Shown here in pieces: positions 50,640 through 58,761 of a stretch of 64,000 nt of DNA. How positions within the stretch are numbered: position 1 is the stretch's first letter; every line of letters starts with the position of its first letter. The stretch is taken from positions 1-64,000 of the forward strand of contig JBFWPT010000005.1 in assembly GCA_050249835.1 (NCBI GenBank), written 5' to 3'. Under the pieces are notes generated by a model. The model had not been told where the DNA came from, ran no database searches, and saw only the letters and a list, made by a program, of their open reading frames with translations. This stretch comes from Miltoncostaea sp050249835 (GTDB taxonomy: Bacteria > Actinomycetota > Thermoleophilia > Miltoncostaeales > Miltoncostaeaceae). The translations under genes were made by a program, and so were the position numbers.

Positions 50640-51118
50640 TCGGCCGGCTCCACGATGATCCGGCGGCGGGGCTCCTCGCCCTCGCTGCGCGTGACCACGT
50701 CGGTCCGGTCCTTCAGCGCCATGTGGACGATGCGCCGGTCGTGCGGCGTCATGGCGTCGAGCTCGATCTCCTCGCCGTGCTCCAGCGCCTCGGCGGCGGC
50801 CTGGCCCGCGAGGTCGACGAGGGCGGCCTCGCGGCGCGCCCGGTATCCGTCGGCGTCGAGGCTCACCCGGCGGCGGGCCCCGCCCTCGGCGCGGCTCGCG
50901 ATCTGCGCGAGCAGGTACTGCAGGGCGTCGAGCGTCTCGCCGCCGCGGCCCACGAGCGCCGCGGTGCCGTCGCCCTCCACGCTCACCGCGAGGTCCGTGT
51001 CCTCGCCCGCCGCCACGACCACCGTGGCGTCCAGGCCCATCCCCTCGACCACGGCCTCGAGCGTGCGGGCCACGGCCGCGGCGCCGGGACCCTCCGCGTT
51101 CACCTCACTCGACACCAC
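50636..51118 (-). CDS. jag: Jag/KhpB-family RNA-binding protein (KH and R3H)
   Basis: A 160-residue protein: KH-like core LVGRGGETLDALQYLLAQIASRAEGGARRRVSLDADGYR and a C-terminal R3H domain (ELDAMTPHDRRIVHMALKDRTDVVTRSEGEEPRRRIIVEP). It lacks the N-terminal Jag domain of the longer Firmicute proteins. KhpB binds RNA and influences division and wall growth in Gram-positives. Lies between yidC and rsmG on the same strand, as usual. GTG 51118 or 51115 may be used. Confidence 0.92.
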   Translation of the reverse strand: MVSSEVNAEGPGAAAVARTLEAVVEGMGLDATVVVAAGEDTDLAVSVEGDGTAALVGRGGETLDALQYLLAQIASRAEGGARRRVSLDADGYRARREAALVDLAGQAAAEALEHGEEIELDAMTPHDRRIVHMALKDRTDVVTRSEGEEPRRRIIVEPAE

Positions 51119-51130
51119 GCACCCCCTGGA

Positions 51131-52330
51131 TCAGCGCTTCTTCTTCTTGGACCGCGACGAGGGCGCCGGGCGCGACCCCTTCGCGGCGCCCCGCGGGCGC
51201 GGCTGGCGGCGCCGGGCGCCACCCCCGCCGCCCTTCGCCCCGTTGGTGCCCCCTGCGGCGGGCGCCTCGGCCTCCGGGGCCGTGGCGGGCTCGTCCTCGG
51301 ACGCCTCGGCGGGCTCCGGGGCGTCCTCCCCCTCCGGGACGTCCGTCGCCTCGGGGGCCTCCGTCGCCTCGGGGGCGTCGGCGGGCTCCGGGGCCTCGGC
51401 CGGCTCGGGCGCGTCGACGCCCTCCGCGGGCTCCTCCGCCGCGGCGGCCTGCCCGCGGCGCCGGCGCCGGCGCGGCGTCTGGCGCGTGGCGGGGGCGGCC
51501 TCGGCGGCCTCCTCCGTCGCGTCGTCCCCGGACTCGACCTCGTCCTCGCCCGCGGTCAGCGCGGCCGCCGTCTCGCTCTTCGGCGGCGTCCGCGACCCCT
51601 TCTTGGTGACGCCGATCTTCTCGTTGAACTTCGCCACCTCCTCGGGGTCGGCCACGTGGAGGCCGATGCGGTGGCGCATCACGAGCTGCTGGCCGCAGGT
51701 CCAGAGGTTGGTCGTCATCCAGTAGAGGACCAGGCCGGCCGGGACCGGGAACTGGAACACGAAGATGATGACCACGACCGGGAGCACCCGCATGATGCGG
51801 CGCTGCGACTCCGGCATGTTCGGCGTGGCCGAGAGCTCGGTCGACAGGAGCTGGCTGAGCCCGTAGATCGCGATGATGATCACCACGGGCCATCCGAGTT
51901 CCTGCAGGTCCAGGCGGATGTCCGAGATCACCCACATGAACGACAGGGAGTCCGTCGCCGCCGTGCCGGCGACCGCCTCCTCCGAGAACTCCCGCAGCAC
52001 GTAGTAGAGCGCGATGAAGATCGGGAGCTGCGCCACGAGCGGGAGGCACGAGGCGAACGGGTTGATCTCGTTCTCCTTGTAGAACCGCATCAGCTCCTCG
52101 TTGAGCTTCTGGCGGTTCCCCTTGTACTTGCGCTGCAGCTCCTTCAGCTGCGGCGCGACCATCTGCATGCTCCTCATCGAGGAGTACTGCTTGATGACCA
52201 GGGGCAGGAGGGCCGTCCGGACGATCACCGTCAGGACGACGATGGACCACCCGTAGGTGAGGTTCGCGTTCTCGTGGAGGAAGTCGAGGAGCCCGCGGAG
52301 GGGGTCCTCGAGGAGCTGGAGCGGGTTCAC
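51131..52330 (-). CDS. yidC: Membrane protein insertase YidC
   Basis: A 399-residue YidC/Oxa1 protein of the short Gram-positive type: LTYGWSIVVLTVIVRTALLPLVIKQYSSMRSMQMVAPQLKELQRKYKGNRQKLNEELMRFYKENEINPFASCLPLVAQLPIFIALY (with the catalytic groove Arg in IVRTALLP), then FPVPAGLVLYWMTTNLW. The last about 140 residues form an extended acidic Pro/Glu/Ala tail that ends in a very basic RSKKKKR. That tail may bind ribosomes. Start GTG 52330 overlaps the yidD stop (GTGA). Confidence 0.95.
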   Translation of the reverse strand: MNPLQLLEDPLRGLLDFLHENANLTYGWSIVVLTVIVRTALLPLVIKQYSSMRSMQMVAPQLKELQRKYKGNRQKLNEELMRFYKENEINPFASCLPLVAQLPIFIALYYVLREFSEEAVAGTAATDSLSFMWVISDIRLDLQELGWPVVIIIAIYGLSQLLSTELSATPNMPESQRRIMRVLPVVVIIFVFQFPVPAGLVLYWMTTNLWTCGQQLVMRHRIGLHVADPEEVAKFNEKIGVTKKGSRTPPKSETAAALTAGEDEVESGDDATEEAAEAAPATRQTPRRRRRRGQAAAAEEPAEGVDAPEPAEAPEPADAPEATEAPEATDVPEGEDAPEPAEASEDEPATAPEAEAPAAGGTNGAKGGGGGARRRQPRPRGAAKGSRPAPSSRSKKKKR

Positions 52331-52557
52331 GTGCGGAACACCGTCTGGTCGGCCGGGTAGTCCACCCCGCCGTGGCTCCACGGGTTGCAGCGCAGGAGGC
52401 GCCAGCCGGCGAGCACGAGGCCCTTGAAGGGGCCGAACTCACGGATCGCGCCCGCGGCGTAGGCCGAGCAACTCGGGTGGTACTTGCACCGCTGCGGGAA
52501 GAGCGGCGAGATCGCCTTCTGGTAGAGGCGGATCGGGGCGATCAGCAGCGCCCTCAC
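52327..52557 (-). CDS. yidD: Membrane protein insertion efficiency factor YidD
   Basis: A 76-residue protein with the family hallmarks LIRLYQKAISP-type start, CKYHPSCSAYAAGAI, FGPFKGLVLAGWRLLRCNPWSHGGVDYP. It assists YidC/Sec-dependent insertion at the membrane. Length is typical. Overlaps yidC and rnpA by 4 bases each. Confidence 0.95.
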   Translation of the reverse strand: MRALLIAPIRLYQKAISPLFPQRCKYHPSCSAYAAGAIREFGPFKGLVLAGWRLLRCNPWSHGGVDYPADQTVFRT

Positions 52558-52940
52558 GGGGCGCTCGCGGCGGTGGCGCGCTCGGCGAGCTCGGCGAGGC
52601 GGGCGCCGAGGGCGGCGGAGCCGCGCTCCTCGACGTACTCCGCGGCGCCGGGCCGGGCGATCACGACCACGTCGATGCCGCCCGGCAGCCCGGGCGCGAT
52701 CGCGGCGAACTGCTCGCGCAGGACGCGCTTGACGCGGTTGCGCTCGACGGCGCCGCCGACCTTGCGCGACACGGACAGGCCCAGGCGCGGGGGCGCCGTC
52801 GCGGGCCGGTCGTCACGGGTGAACGCGTAGACCACGAGGTGGCGATTGGCCGCGGAGCGGCCGCGGCGGTAGACCGCGTCGAAGTCGCCCGACCGGGTGA
52901 TCCGCGCTCGGCGCCGCGGAGCGGTGCCGGCGTCGCTCAC
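52554..52940 (-). CDS. rnpA: Ribonuclease P protein component
   Basis: A 128-residue protein: RARITRSGDFDAVYRRGRSAANRHLVVYAF, RLGLSVSRKVGGAVERNRVKRVLREQF (with the RNR motif that binds RNase P RNA). It helps the ribozyme process tRNA 5' ends. The C-terminus (GARLAELAERATAASAP) is a variable tail. It follows rpmH by 3 bases, a linkage conserved in bacteria. Confidence 0.95.
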   Translation of the reverse strand: MSDAGTAPRRRARITRSGDFDAVYRRGRSAANRHLVVYAFTRDDRPATAPPRLGLSVSRKVGGAVERNRVKRVLREQFAAIAPGLPGGIDVVVIARPGAAEYVEERGSAALGARLAELAERATAASAP

Positions 52941-52943
52941 GCG

Positions 52944-53078
52944 TCAGGCCGACAGGCGCGCACGGCCCTTGGCCCGGCGGCGCTTCAGCACCGCCCGGCC
53001 GGCACGGGTGCTCATGCGCACCCGGAATCCGTGCGTCTTCTTACGCTTGCGCCGGTTGGGCTGATAGGTCCGCTTCAC
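52944..53078 (-). CDS. rpmH: Large ribosomal subunit protein bL34
   Basis: A 44-residue basic protein beginning KRTYQPNRRKRKKTHGFRVR and ending AKGRARLSA, the normal L34 sequence. GTG 53078 is the start that leaves the family N-terminus intact; the upstream frame is an extension into the origin region. First gene of the minus-strand rpmH-rnpA-yidD-yidC-jag-rsmG-parA-parB unit. A -10-like TATGCT reads leftwards at 53162-53157. Confidence 0.97.
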   Translation of the reverse strand: MKRTYQPNRRKRKKTHGFRVRMSTRAGRAVLKRRRAKGRARLSA

Positions 53079-53461
53079 GCGCGCCGCACTCCTCGACTCG
53101 TCACGATCCCCCGGCACCCGTCTGCGGGCAGGCCAACGGCCCGCCGGGGGTGGACGAGCATAGCAAAGGGAGAGATGCTCCCGGAGAGCGGCGGCGCGGC
53201 CGGGCCGGACGGGGTCGACCGGCGCCCCGGAGCCCTGTATCAGGCGCCCGCGGAATCCTTCCACAGATGTGGAGACACCTGTGGAGAAACCGTGTGATCC
53301 CGCATGACCATGCCGATCCGGTGATTGTCCGATTCGGCACGAAGTGGGGTGGCCGCGCGATTTCGCCGCATGGACGGCCGTTTGTTTTCCACAGCCCCGG
53401 AGACCCCCTTCCGGCGGCCCCTCCCGCCGGGTTACAGTGCCCGCCCCCGACCCCCCGAGCG
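53079..53461. other. oriC: Candidate chromosomal origin (oriC) between rpmH and the GHKL gene
   Basis: A 383-base gap with no gene. It holds DnaA-box-like sites: TTTTCCACA at 53385-53393 (perfect match to TTWTNCACA), TTCTCCACA on the minus strand at 53288-53280 (one mismatch), GTCTCCACA minus at 53276-53268 and CCTTCCACA at 53257-53265. The last three form a cluster in 32 bases. A -10-like TACAGT (53433-53438) may serve the GHKL-dnaA genes. Local AT content is higher than elsewhere here, but no clear unwinding element is seen. Position between divergent rpmH and dnaA units is typical of bacterial origins. Confidence 0.65.
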
Positions 53462-54190
53462 ATGTCCACGACCCTCTCCCCCGCCACCCCGATCACCGCC
53501 GCGCGCCGCGCGCCCTCCCCCCACCAGGCCATCCGCATCGCGGTGTGGCGGGGGGCGGCCGAGGCACCCGTGGTGGAGGTCGTGGAGGACGACGATCCGG
53601 TCGTCCTCGTGGAGCGGGCATGCGAGGCCGTGTACAGCCGCTCGCCGGTGCCCGCCCCGGCGGTGCGCGAGGTCATCGAGAACCTCGTGCACGCCGGGTT
53701 CCGCGACGCGGTCGTCTCGGTCCTCGACGCCGGCTCCACGCTGCGCGTCGCGGACCACGGCCCCGGCATCGAGGACCCCGCGCGGGCCCTCCTGCCGGGC
53801 GTCACCGGCGCCCGCGCCGAGGCGCGCGCGGTCGTCCGGGGTGTCGGGGGCGGCCTCCCGCTCGCCACCGCAGCCCTCGCGGAGGCGGGCGGGAGCCTGG
53901 AGATCGCGGAGAACCTCGGCGGGGGCACGGTCGTCACGCTGACCGTGCCCGCCGGAGCGGCGGCGCCACCCGAGCCCGTCGTGTCCGAGGCCGCCCGCGA
54001 GATCCTCGCCGTCCTGCTGGAGCTGGGCGAGGCCGACCCGGCCCGCCTGGCCGGCGAGCTCGGCCGTCCCCGCGCCGAGTGCGGCCGCGAGCTGGCCTCC
54101 CTGGGCCACCGCGGTCTCGTGAGCCGCGACCCCGCCGGAGCGCGGAGGCTGACGGAGGCGGGCGCCTCCCTCGTCGCCACCCTGTTCTAG
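53462..54190 (+). CDS. GHKL-type ATPase with C-terminal winged helix, next to dnaA
   Basis: A 242-residue cytosolic protein. The N-terminal part resembles a HATPase_c (histidine kinase-like) domain: N-box VREVIENLVHAGF (Glu73, Asn74), DHGPGI (98-103) as G1, and GVGGGLPLA (127-135) as G2, ending GGTVVTLTVP. There is no phosphoacceptor His domain. Residues about 175-242 look like a MarR/ArsR-type winged helix (AREILAVLLELGEADPARLAGEL...LASLGHRGLVSRD). ATG 53462 is the first start that keeps this fold. It reads into dnaA 45 bases later, so co-expression is likely. Role unknown; regulating initiation is inference. Confidence 0.7.
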   Translation: MSTTLSPATPITAARRAPSPHQAIRIAVWRGAAEAPVVEVVEDDDPVVLVERACEAVYSRSPVPAPAVREVIENLVHAGFRDAVVSVLDAGSTLRVADHGPGIEDPARALLPGVTGARAEARAVVRGVGGGLPLATAALAEAGGSLEIAENLGGGTVVTLTVPAGAAAPPEPVVSEAAREILAVLLELGEADPARLAGELGRPRAECGRELASLGHRGLVSRDPAGARRLTEAGASLVATLF

Positions 54191-54235
54191 GCGCATCCCG
54201 ACCGGTACCACCCGATCCCTTCGGAGCCGTCCCCC

Positions 54236-55633
54236 ATGTCCTCACAGATCGCCCCACCCCACGAGCGCGACGCCGTCTGGAGCGAGGTCCGCGAGCGCCT
54301 GCGCTCGACCCTCAACTCCCAGACGTACAAGTTCGCGTTCGCCGGGGCGCGGCCGCTGATGCTCGCCGACGACCGCATCGTCCTCGCGGTCGACACCGAG
54401 CTCCTGCGGCAGTGGATCCGCCAGCGCTACCTCCCGCTCCTGCGCGACGCCCTCTTCGAGGTGCGCGGCACGGACCTGGAGGTCGAGATCACCGTCGACC
54501 CCGACAAGCAGCCCGAAGCGGAGGCGGCCCCGGCCGAGGAGGAGCCGGCGGCGCTGTCGCCGGCGGCGGTCCCGGACCTCCCGCCGCGCCGCACCCACGG
54601 CCTGCAGCCGCGGTTCACCTTCGAGGCCTTCGTGACCGGGCCGTCCAACCGCTTCGCCCAGGCGGCCGCCCTCGCGGTGGCGGAGGCGCCGGCCCGCGCC
54701 TACAACCCCTTCTTCATCTACGGCGGGGTCGGCCTCGGCAAGACCCACCTGCTGCACGCGATCGGGCACTTCGTCGCGGCGAACCACCCGGAGCTCTCGC
54801 TCACCTACGTCTCGGTGGAGACGTTCACGAACGAGTTCATCAACGCCCTCCGCGACGGGGGCATCCGCTCGTTCAAGGACCGCTACCGCAGCACGGACAT
54901 CCTGCTGATCGACGACATCCAGTCGCTGCAGGGCCGCGAGCAGACGCAGGAGGAGTTCTTCCACACCTTCAACGCGCTGCACGACTCCGGCAAGCAGATC
55001 GTCATCTCCTCGGACCGCCCTCCGAAGGCGATCGCGACCCTCGAGGACCGGCTGCGCAGCCGGTTCGAGATGGGCCTCATCACCGACGTGCAGCCCCCGG
55101 ACATCGAGACGCGCATCGCGATCCTCCAGAAGCGGGTCCGCGCGGACCGGTACGAGATCCACGACCCCGAGGTGCTCCCGTTCATCGCCGGGCGGGTGTC
55201 GACCAACGTCCGCGCCCTGGAGGGCGCCCTCACCCGCGTGGTGGCGCACGGCTCCATCTCGGGCCGGCGCATCACGGTCGAGCTGGCCAACGAGATCCTC
55301 GAGGACCTCTTCCCGGCCGGCGAGGGGACGCTCACCATCGAGCTCATCCAGTCGGAGGTCTGCCGCTCCCACTCGGTGACCCTGGCCGAGCTGACCGGCG
55401 ACAAGCGGACCCGCCGCATCGTGCAGCCGCGCCAGATCGCCATGTACCTGGCCCGGGAGCTCACCGACGCGTCCCTGCCCCAGATCGGGCGGGCGTTCGG
55501 CGGCCGCGACCACACCACGGTGATGTACGCGGTCCAGAAGGTGCGCGACCAGATGAACGCCGAGGGCGACGTCCTCACGGCCGTCGAGTCCCTCACCGGG
55601 CGCCTGACGGGCCGCCGGTCCACCGACGGCTGA
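54236..55633 (+). CDS. dnaA: Chromosomal replication initiator DnaA
   Basis: A 465-residue DnaA with four domains: DnaB/DiaA-interaction domain I (WSEVRERLRSTLNSQTYKFAFAGARPL), a short acidic linker, AAA+ domain III with GGVGLGKTHLL (about 163-173) and DILLIDDIQ, and domain IV with the box-binding signature GRDHTTVMYAVQKV. It opens oriC. The linker (EAEAAPAEEEPAAL) is short compared with Streptomyces DnaA. ATG 54236 is preceded by GGAG about 10 bases upstream. Confidence 0.97.
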   Translation: MSSQIAPPHERDAVWSEVRERLRSTLNSQTYKFAFAGARPLMLADDRIVLAVDTELLRQWIRQRYLPLLRDALFEVRGTDLEVEITVDPDKQPEAEAAPAEEEPAALSPAAVPDLPPRRTHGLQPRFTFEAFVTGPSNRFAQAAALAVAEAPARAYNPFFIYGGVGLGKTHLLHAIGHFVAANHPELSLTYVSVETFTNEFINALRDGGIRSFKDRYRSTDILLIDDIQSLQGREQTQEEFFHTFNALHDSGKQIVISSDRPPKAIATLEDRLRSRFEMGLITDVQPPDIETRIAILQKRVRADRYEIHDPEVLPFIAGRVSTNVRALEGALTRVVAHGSISGRRITVELANEILEDLFPAGEGTLTIELIQSEVCRSHSVTLAELTGDKRTRRIVQPRQIAMYLARELTDASLPQIGRAFGGRDHTTVMYAVQKVRDQMNAEGDVLTAVESLTGRLTGRRSTDG

Positions 55634-55684
55634 CGGTGGAGGGGGCGGGGGACAGGGTGTCACGGCAGTCCACGTCCCCCACCG

Positions 55685-55709
55685 GGGGCCCCGGTCACGG
55701 CGGGGCCCC
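55685..55709 (+). terminator. Probable dnaA terminator hairpin
   Basis: GGGGCCCCG (55685-55693) and CGGGGCCCC (55701-55709) make a perfect 9-bp stem with a 7-base loop, 51 bases after the dnaA stop. No U-tract follows. Confidence 0.42.
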
Positions 55710-55926
55710 TGGGGACGGGTGGGGACGGATCGGGGCCCCGTGCGCGTTCCGCCCACCGCGCGGTGCACAGCGTGTCGGTGGCCGTATGCAGGGGTTTCCC
55801 GCTCCGTCCACCCCCTCCACACGCCCTACTGCGGTTGACGTCCAAAGACCTCTTAAGTCCTTTCATCAGGACTGGCGGGCCATGTCACGGTGGACAGGCG
55901 CCCCGACGGCCGTCCTCGCGGATCGC

Positions 55927-55932
55927 TAGGGT
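55927..55932 (+). promoter_or_regulatory. -10 box for leaderless dnaN mRNA
   Basis: TAGGGT ends 6 bases before GTG 55939 and no ribosome binding site is present, which fits leaderless transcription of dnaN. No convincing -35. Confidence 0.42.
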
Positions 55933-55938
55933 CGCGCG

Positions 55939-57039
55939 GTGCGCCTCGTCTCGCCCAAGGATGAGCTGGCCGGCAAGCTCGGCGTCGCCGGCCGTGCCGC
56001 GTCGGCGAAGAGCACGATCCAGATCCTCTCCCACGTCCTGCTGCGGGCCGAGGAGGGGCACTGCGAGCTCGCCGCGACGGACATGGAGCTGTCGCTGCGC
56101 GTGCCGCTGCAGGCCACGGTGGAGGCCCCGGGCGCGGTCGTGCTGCCGCGCCTCGCCGGCGACATCGTGCGCACGATGGCGGACGGGCCGATCACGCTGG
56201 AGCACCGCGCCAACGAGGGCGTCGTCTCCCTGTCCGGCGGCGGCTCGTCGTTCACGCTGAACTGCCTCCAGGCGAGCGACTTCCCCGAGCTGCCGGCGGA
56301 CGAGGGCTCCGGCCTGTCCGTGCCGGCCGAGCCGCTCGTCGAGGCGATCGACCGGGTGGCGCGCGCCGCGTCGCGCGACGAGACCCGCCCGGTGCTCACC
56401 GGGGTGCTGCTGCGGCTCGCGCCGGACGGCATGACGATGGTCGCCACCGACTCCTACCGCCTGGCCGTGCGGCAGACGCCGCTCGACAACCCGCCGGCCG
56501 ACGCCCGCGAGTCGATCGTCCCGGCCCGCGCGCTCTCCGAGGTCGCCCGCCTGGTCGGCGCCGCGAAGGCCGACGCGGTGGAGATCGTCCTCGGCGAGAA
56601 CCAGGCGCTGTTCCGCATCGGCGACCTGCGGCTCACGAGCCGCGTCATCGAGGGCCAGTTCCCGGACCACCGGCAGCTCGTGCCGGACGCGTTCGAGCAC
56701 GACGTCGTCTTCGACCGGTCCGAGTTGCTCGGGGTGCTCACGCGCATCGGCGTGCTGGCGCAGCGCAGCACCCCGGTGCGGTTGTCGTTCGAGGCGGGCG
56801 CGGTGACGATCTCGGCGTCCAGCGACCAGGTCGGCGAGGGCCGCGAGTCCCTGCCGGTCGCGTTCTCCGGCGAGGGCCTGGAGATGGGCTTCAACGTGGA
56901 GTTCCTGCGGGCCGGCGTGGAGAGCGTGGGCGGCGACGAGCTGCGGCTGGGCCTCATCAGCCCGCTGCGGCCGGGGCTGCTGCGCGGAGCGGGGGATGAG
57001 TACCGCTACCTCCTCATGCCGATCCGCCTCAACGCCTGA
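55939..57039 (+). CDS. dnaN: DNA polymerase III subunit beta (sliding clamp)
   Basis: A 366-residue clamp with three repeated domains: STIQILSHVLLRAEEGHCELAATDMELSLR in the first, SRDETRPVLTGVLLRLAPDGMTMVATDSYRLA in the second, and the C-terminal hydrophobic tail EYRYLLMPIRLN. It encircles DNA and tethers polymerases. GTG 55939 gives the family N-terminus (RLVSPKDELAGKL). The 3' end overlaps recF by 44 bases. Confidence 0.96.
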   Translation: MRLVSPKDELAGKLGVAGRAASAKSTIQILSHVLLRAEEGHCELAATDMELSLRVPLQATVEAPGAVVLPRLAGDIVRTMADGPITLEHRANEGVVSLSGGGSSFTLNCLQASDFPELPADEGSGLSVPAEPLVEAIDRVARAASRDETRPVLTGVLLRLAPDGMTMVATDSYRLAVRQTPLDNPPADARESIVPARALSEVARLVGAAKADAVEIVLGENQALFRIGDLRLTSRVIEGQFPDHRQLVPDAFEHDVVFDRSELLGVLTRIGVLAQRSTPVRLSFEAGAVTISASSDQVGEGRESLPVAFSGEGLEMGFNVEFLRAGVESVGGDELRLGLISPLRPGLLRGAGDEYRYLLMPIRLNA

Positions 57040-58162
57040 CGCCGCCCCGGCGGGCGCCGCGTGGGCCGCGCGCCGCCTGGAGGTGCGCGACGTCCGCTGC
57101 TGGGAGCGGGCCTCCCTGGAGTTGCCGCCCGGCCTGGTCCTGATCACCGGCCCGAACGGCGCCGGCAAGACCTCCCTGGTGGAGGCCGTGGTGCTCGGGT
57201 GCCTCGGGGTCTCCCCGCGCACCGCCCGCGAGGCCGAGGTCATCCGCCGCGGCGCGCCGGCCCTCCACGTCACCCTCGACCTGGACGGCCCGGGCGGCGC
57301 GCGGACCCGGGAGATCGGCTTCGCCCCGGGGCGCGGGCGCCGGCTGCGGATCGACGGCGACCCGGTGCGCTCCCTGGCCTCCTGGCGGGCCCGGGCGGTG
57401 CTCGTGTTCCTTCCGGACGAGCTCCGGGCGGTGAAGGGGCCGCCGGCGGCGCGGCGCCGGGCGCTCGACCGCGTGCTGGAGGCATCGGTCCCCGGGTTCG
57501 CCGAGGACCTGGCCGGCTACCAGGGCGCCCTGGCCCAGCGCAACGCGCTCCTGCGCCGGGTGCGCGCGGGCCAGGCGACCGAGGCGAGCCTGCCCGCCTG
57601 GGAGGCCCCGATGGCCGAGCTGGGTGCGCGGGTCGCCGCGGCCCGCCGCGCCGGCGTGGCCGCCCTCGCCGGCCCGTTCGCCGAGTGGCTTGCGCGGCTC
57701 GGCGGCGGGCCGGGCGGCACCCTGCGCCTGGAGGCGTCGCCGTCGGCGCTCGCCGAGGTCCCGGACGACGGCCTGGAGGAGGCGCTGCGGCGGTACCTCT
57801 CCGAGCGGCGCCCGCGGGAGATCGCCGCGGCCGGCACCTTCGCGGGCCCCCACCGGGACGACCTCTGGATCGGCGCGGGCGACGCCGACCTGCGCCGGGA
57901 GGGGAGCCAGGGGGAGCAGCGCACGGCCGCCCTCGCCCTGCTGCTCGCCGCCCGCGACCACCTGCGCGCCCGGGCGGCGCGCCCGATCCTTCTCCTGGAC
58001 GACGTCCTCTCCGAGCTCGACCCCGTCCGCCGGCGCCTGCTGCTCGAGGCCGTCCGCGACGGCGGGCAGACCCTCGTCACCACCGCCGATCCCGGGGCGG
58101 CCGACGCGCTCGACGACCCGCCGGACGCCCTCGTGCGCGTCGAGGGCGGCGCGCTGCGATGA
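56996..58162 (+). CDS. recF: DNA replication and repair protein RecF
   Basis: A 388-residue SMC-like ATPase: LEVRDVRCWERASLELPPGLVLITGPNGAGKTSLVEAV (Walker A about 53-60), VLVFLPDELRAVKGPPAARRRALDRVLEASVPGFAEDLAGYQGALAQRNALLR, a signature region LRREGSQGEQRTAALALLLA, and LLLDDVLSELDPVRRRLL (Walker B). It loads RecA at gaps. ATG 56996 has GGAG upstream and lies within dnaN, giving a poorly conserved N-terminal about 28 residues before the first strand. The stop overlaps dciA (ATGA). Confidence 0.94.
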   Translation: MSTATSSCRSASTPDAAPAGAAWAARRLEVRDVRCWERASLELPPGLVLITGPNGAGKTSLVEAVVLGCLGVSPRTAREAEVIRRGAPALHVTLDLDGPGGARTREIGFAPGRGRRLRIDGDPVRSLASWRARAVLVFLPDELRAVKGPPAARRRALDRVLEASVPGFAEDLAGYQGALAQRNALLRRVRAGQATEASLPAWEAPMAELGARVAAARRAGVAALAGPFAEWLARLGGGPGGTLRLEASPSALAEVPDDGLEEALRRYLSERRPREIAAAGTFAGPHRDDLWIGAGDADLRREGSQGEQRTAALALLLAARDHLRARAARPILLLDDVLSELDPVRRRLLLEAVRDGGQTLVTTADPGAADALDDPPDALVRVEGGALR

Positions 58163-58674
58163 GCGGGCGCCACCCCCGCCGCCGCCGCCGCGCCGACCCC
58201 GTCGCCGCCGCGGACGCCCTGCGCCGCTTCCGCCGCGCCTCCGGCGCCCCCGCGCCCGGGCCCGCCGGATCGGCCGCCGCGGCCTGGCCGTCGGTGGTGG
58301 GCGACGCGGCCGCCGTCCACAGCGCCCCGGTGCGGCGCACGCGGGCCGGGGTCCTCACGATCGCCTGCTCGTCGGCCGCGTGGGCGCACGAGCTCGGCAT
58401 GCGCCGCGAGGAGCTGCTCGCGCGGCTGCGGGAGGCGGCTCCCGAGGCCGAGGTCGCGGGCCTGCGGTTCGCCGTGGCGGACCACGTCCCGGGCGCGCCG
58501 GCGCAGGCGTCGGAGCCCGCCCCGGCGCCGCCCGATCCGCCCCGCCCCACCGCCGCCGACCGCCGTGCGGGGGAGGCCGCGGGGGAGGGCGTGGGGGACG
58601 ATCGGCTGCGCGCGCTGGTGGCGCGCGCCGCGGCGGCGTCGGCGGCTCGCGCACGCCGCTCACCTGACAGGTGA
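58159..58674 (+). CDS. DciA-like (DUF721) helicase loader-type protein
   Basis: A 171-residue protein: LRRFRRASGAPAPG, AAAAWPSVVGDAAAVHSAPVRRTRAGVLTIACSSAAWAHELGMRREELLARLREAAPEAEVAGLRFAV fits the DUF721/DciA KH-like domain (W...V.G..ia.hs.P...r.g.L.V.v.ss.WA.eL). DciA loads the replicative helicase in bacteria lacking DnaC. The first about 20 residues are Arg-rich and the C-terminus is disordered. Usual neighbour of recF and gyrB in actinobacteria. Confidence 0.88.
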   Translation: MSGRHPRRRRRADPVAAADALRRFRRASGAPAPGPAGSAAAAWPSVVGDAAAVHSAPVRRTRAGVLTIACSSAAWAHELGMRREELLARLREAAPEAEVAGLRFAVADHVPGAPAQASEPAPAPPDPPRPTAADRRAGEAAGEGVGDDRLRALVARAAAASAARARRSPDR

Positions 58675-58724
58675 TTTACCTGCAAATAGGGACAAAAAGC
58701 CGGGCTTCCGGCGGGTGGGGGTGC

Positions 58725-58761
58725 TAAACTCCGGGCACTCTCTCCGAGGAGGCAGCACATC
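58725..58761 (+). promoter_or_regulatory. gyrB promoter -10, Shine-Dalgarno and ATC initiation site
   Basis: TAAACT at 58725-58730 fits a -10 box. AGGAGG (58747-58752) is a perfect Shine-Dalgarno, and 6 bases later the gyrB frame shows ATC (58759-58761) exactly where a start codon is expected. No ATG, GTG, TTG or CTG occurs in frame between this point and the conserved GyrB N-terminus. Confidence 0.6.

Larger units (their letters stand above)
55634..55938. other. dnaA-dnaN intergenic region
   Basis: A 305-base gap without a gene. The first third is very GC-rich and holds a strong hairpin (listed separately). The end (about 55829-55872) is unusually AT-rich for this window, with TTGACG (55835-55840) as a possible -35 and TTAAGT beyond. 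Loose matches to DnaA boxes (for example CCTCCACAC) are present but weak. It may contribute to dnaN expression or to the origin; the evidence does not decide. Confidence 0.5.
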
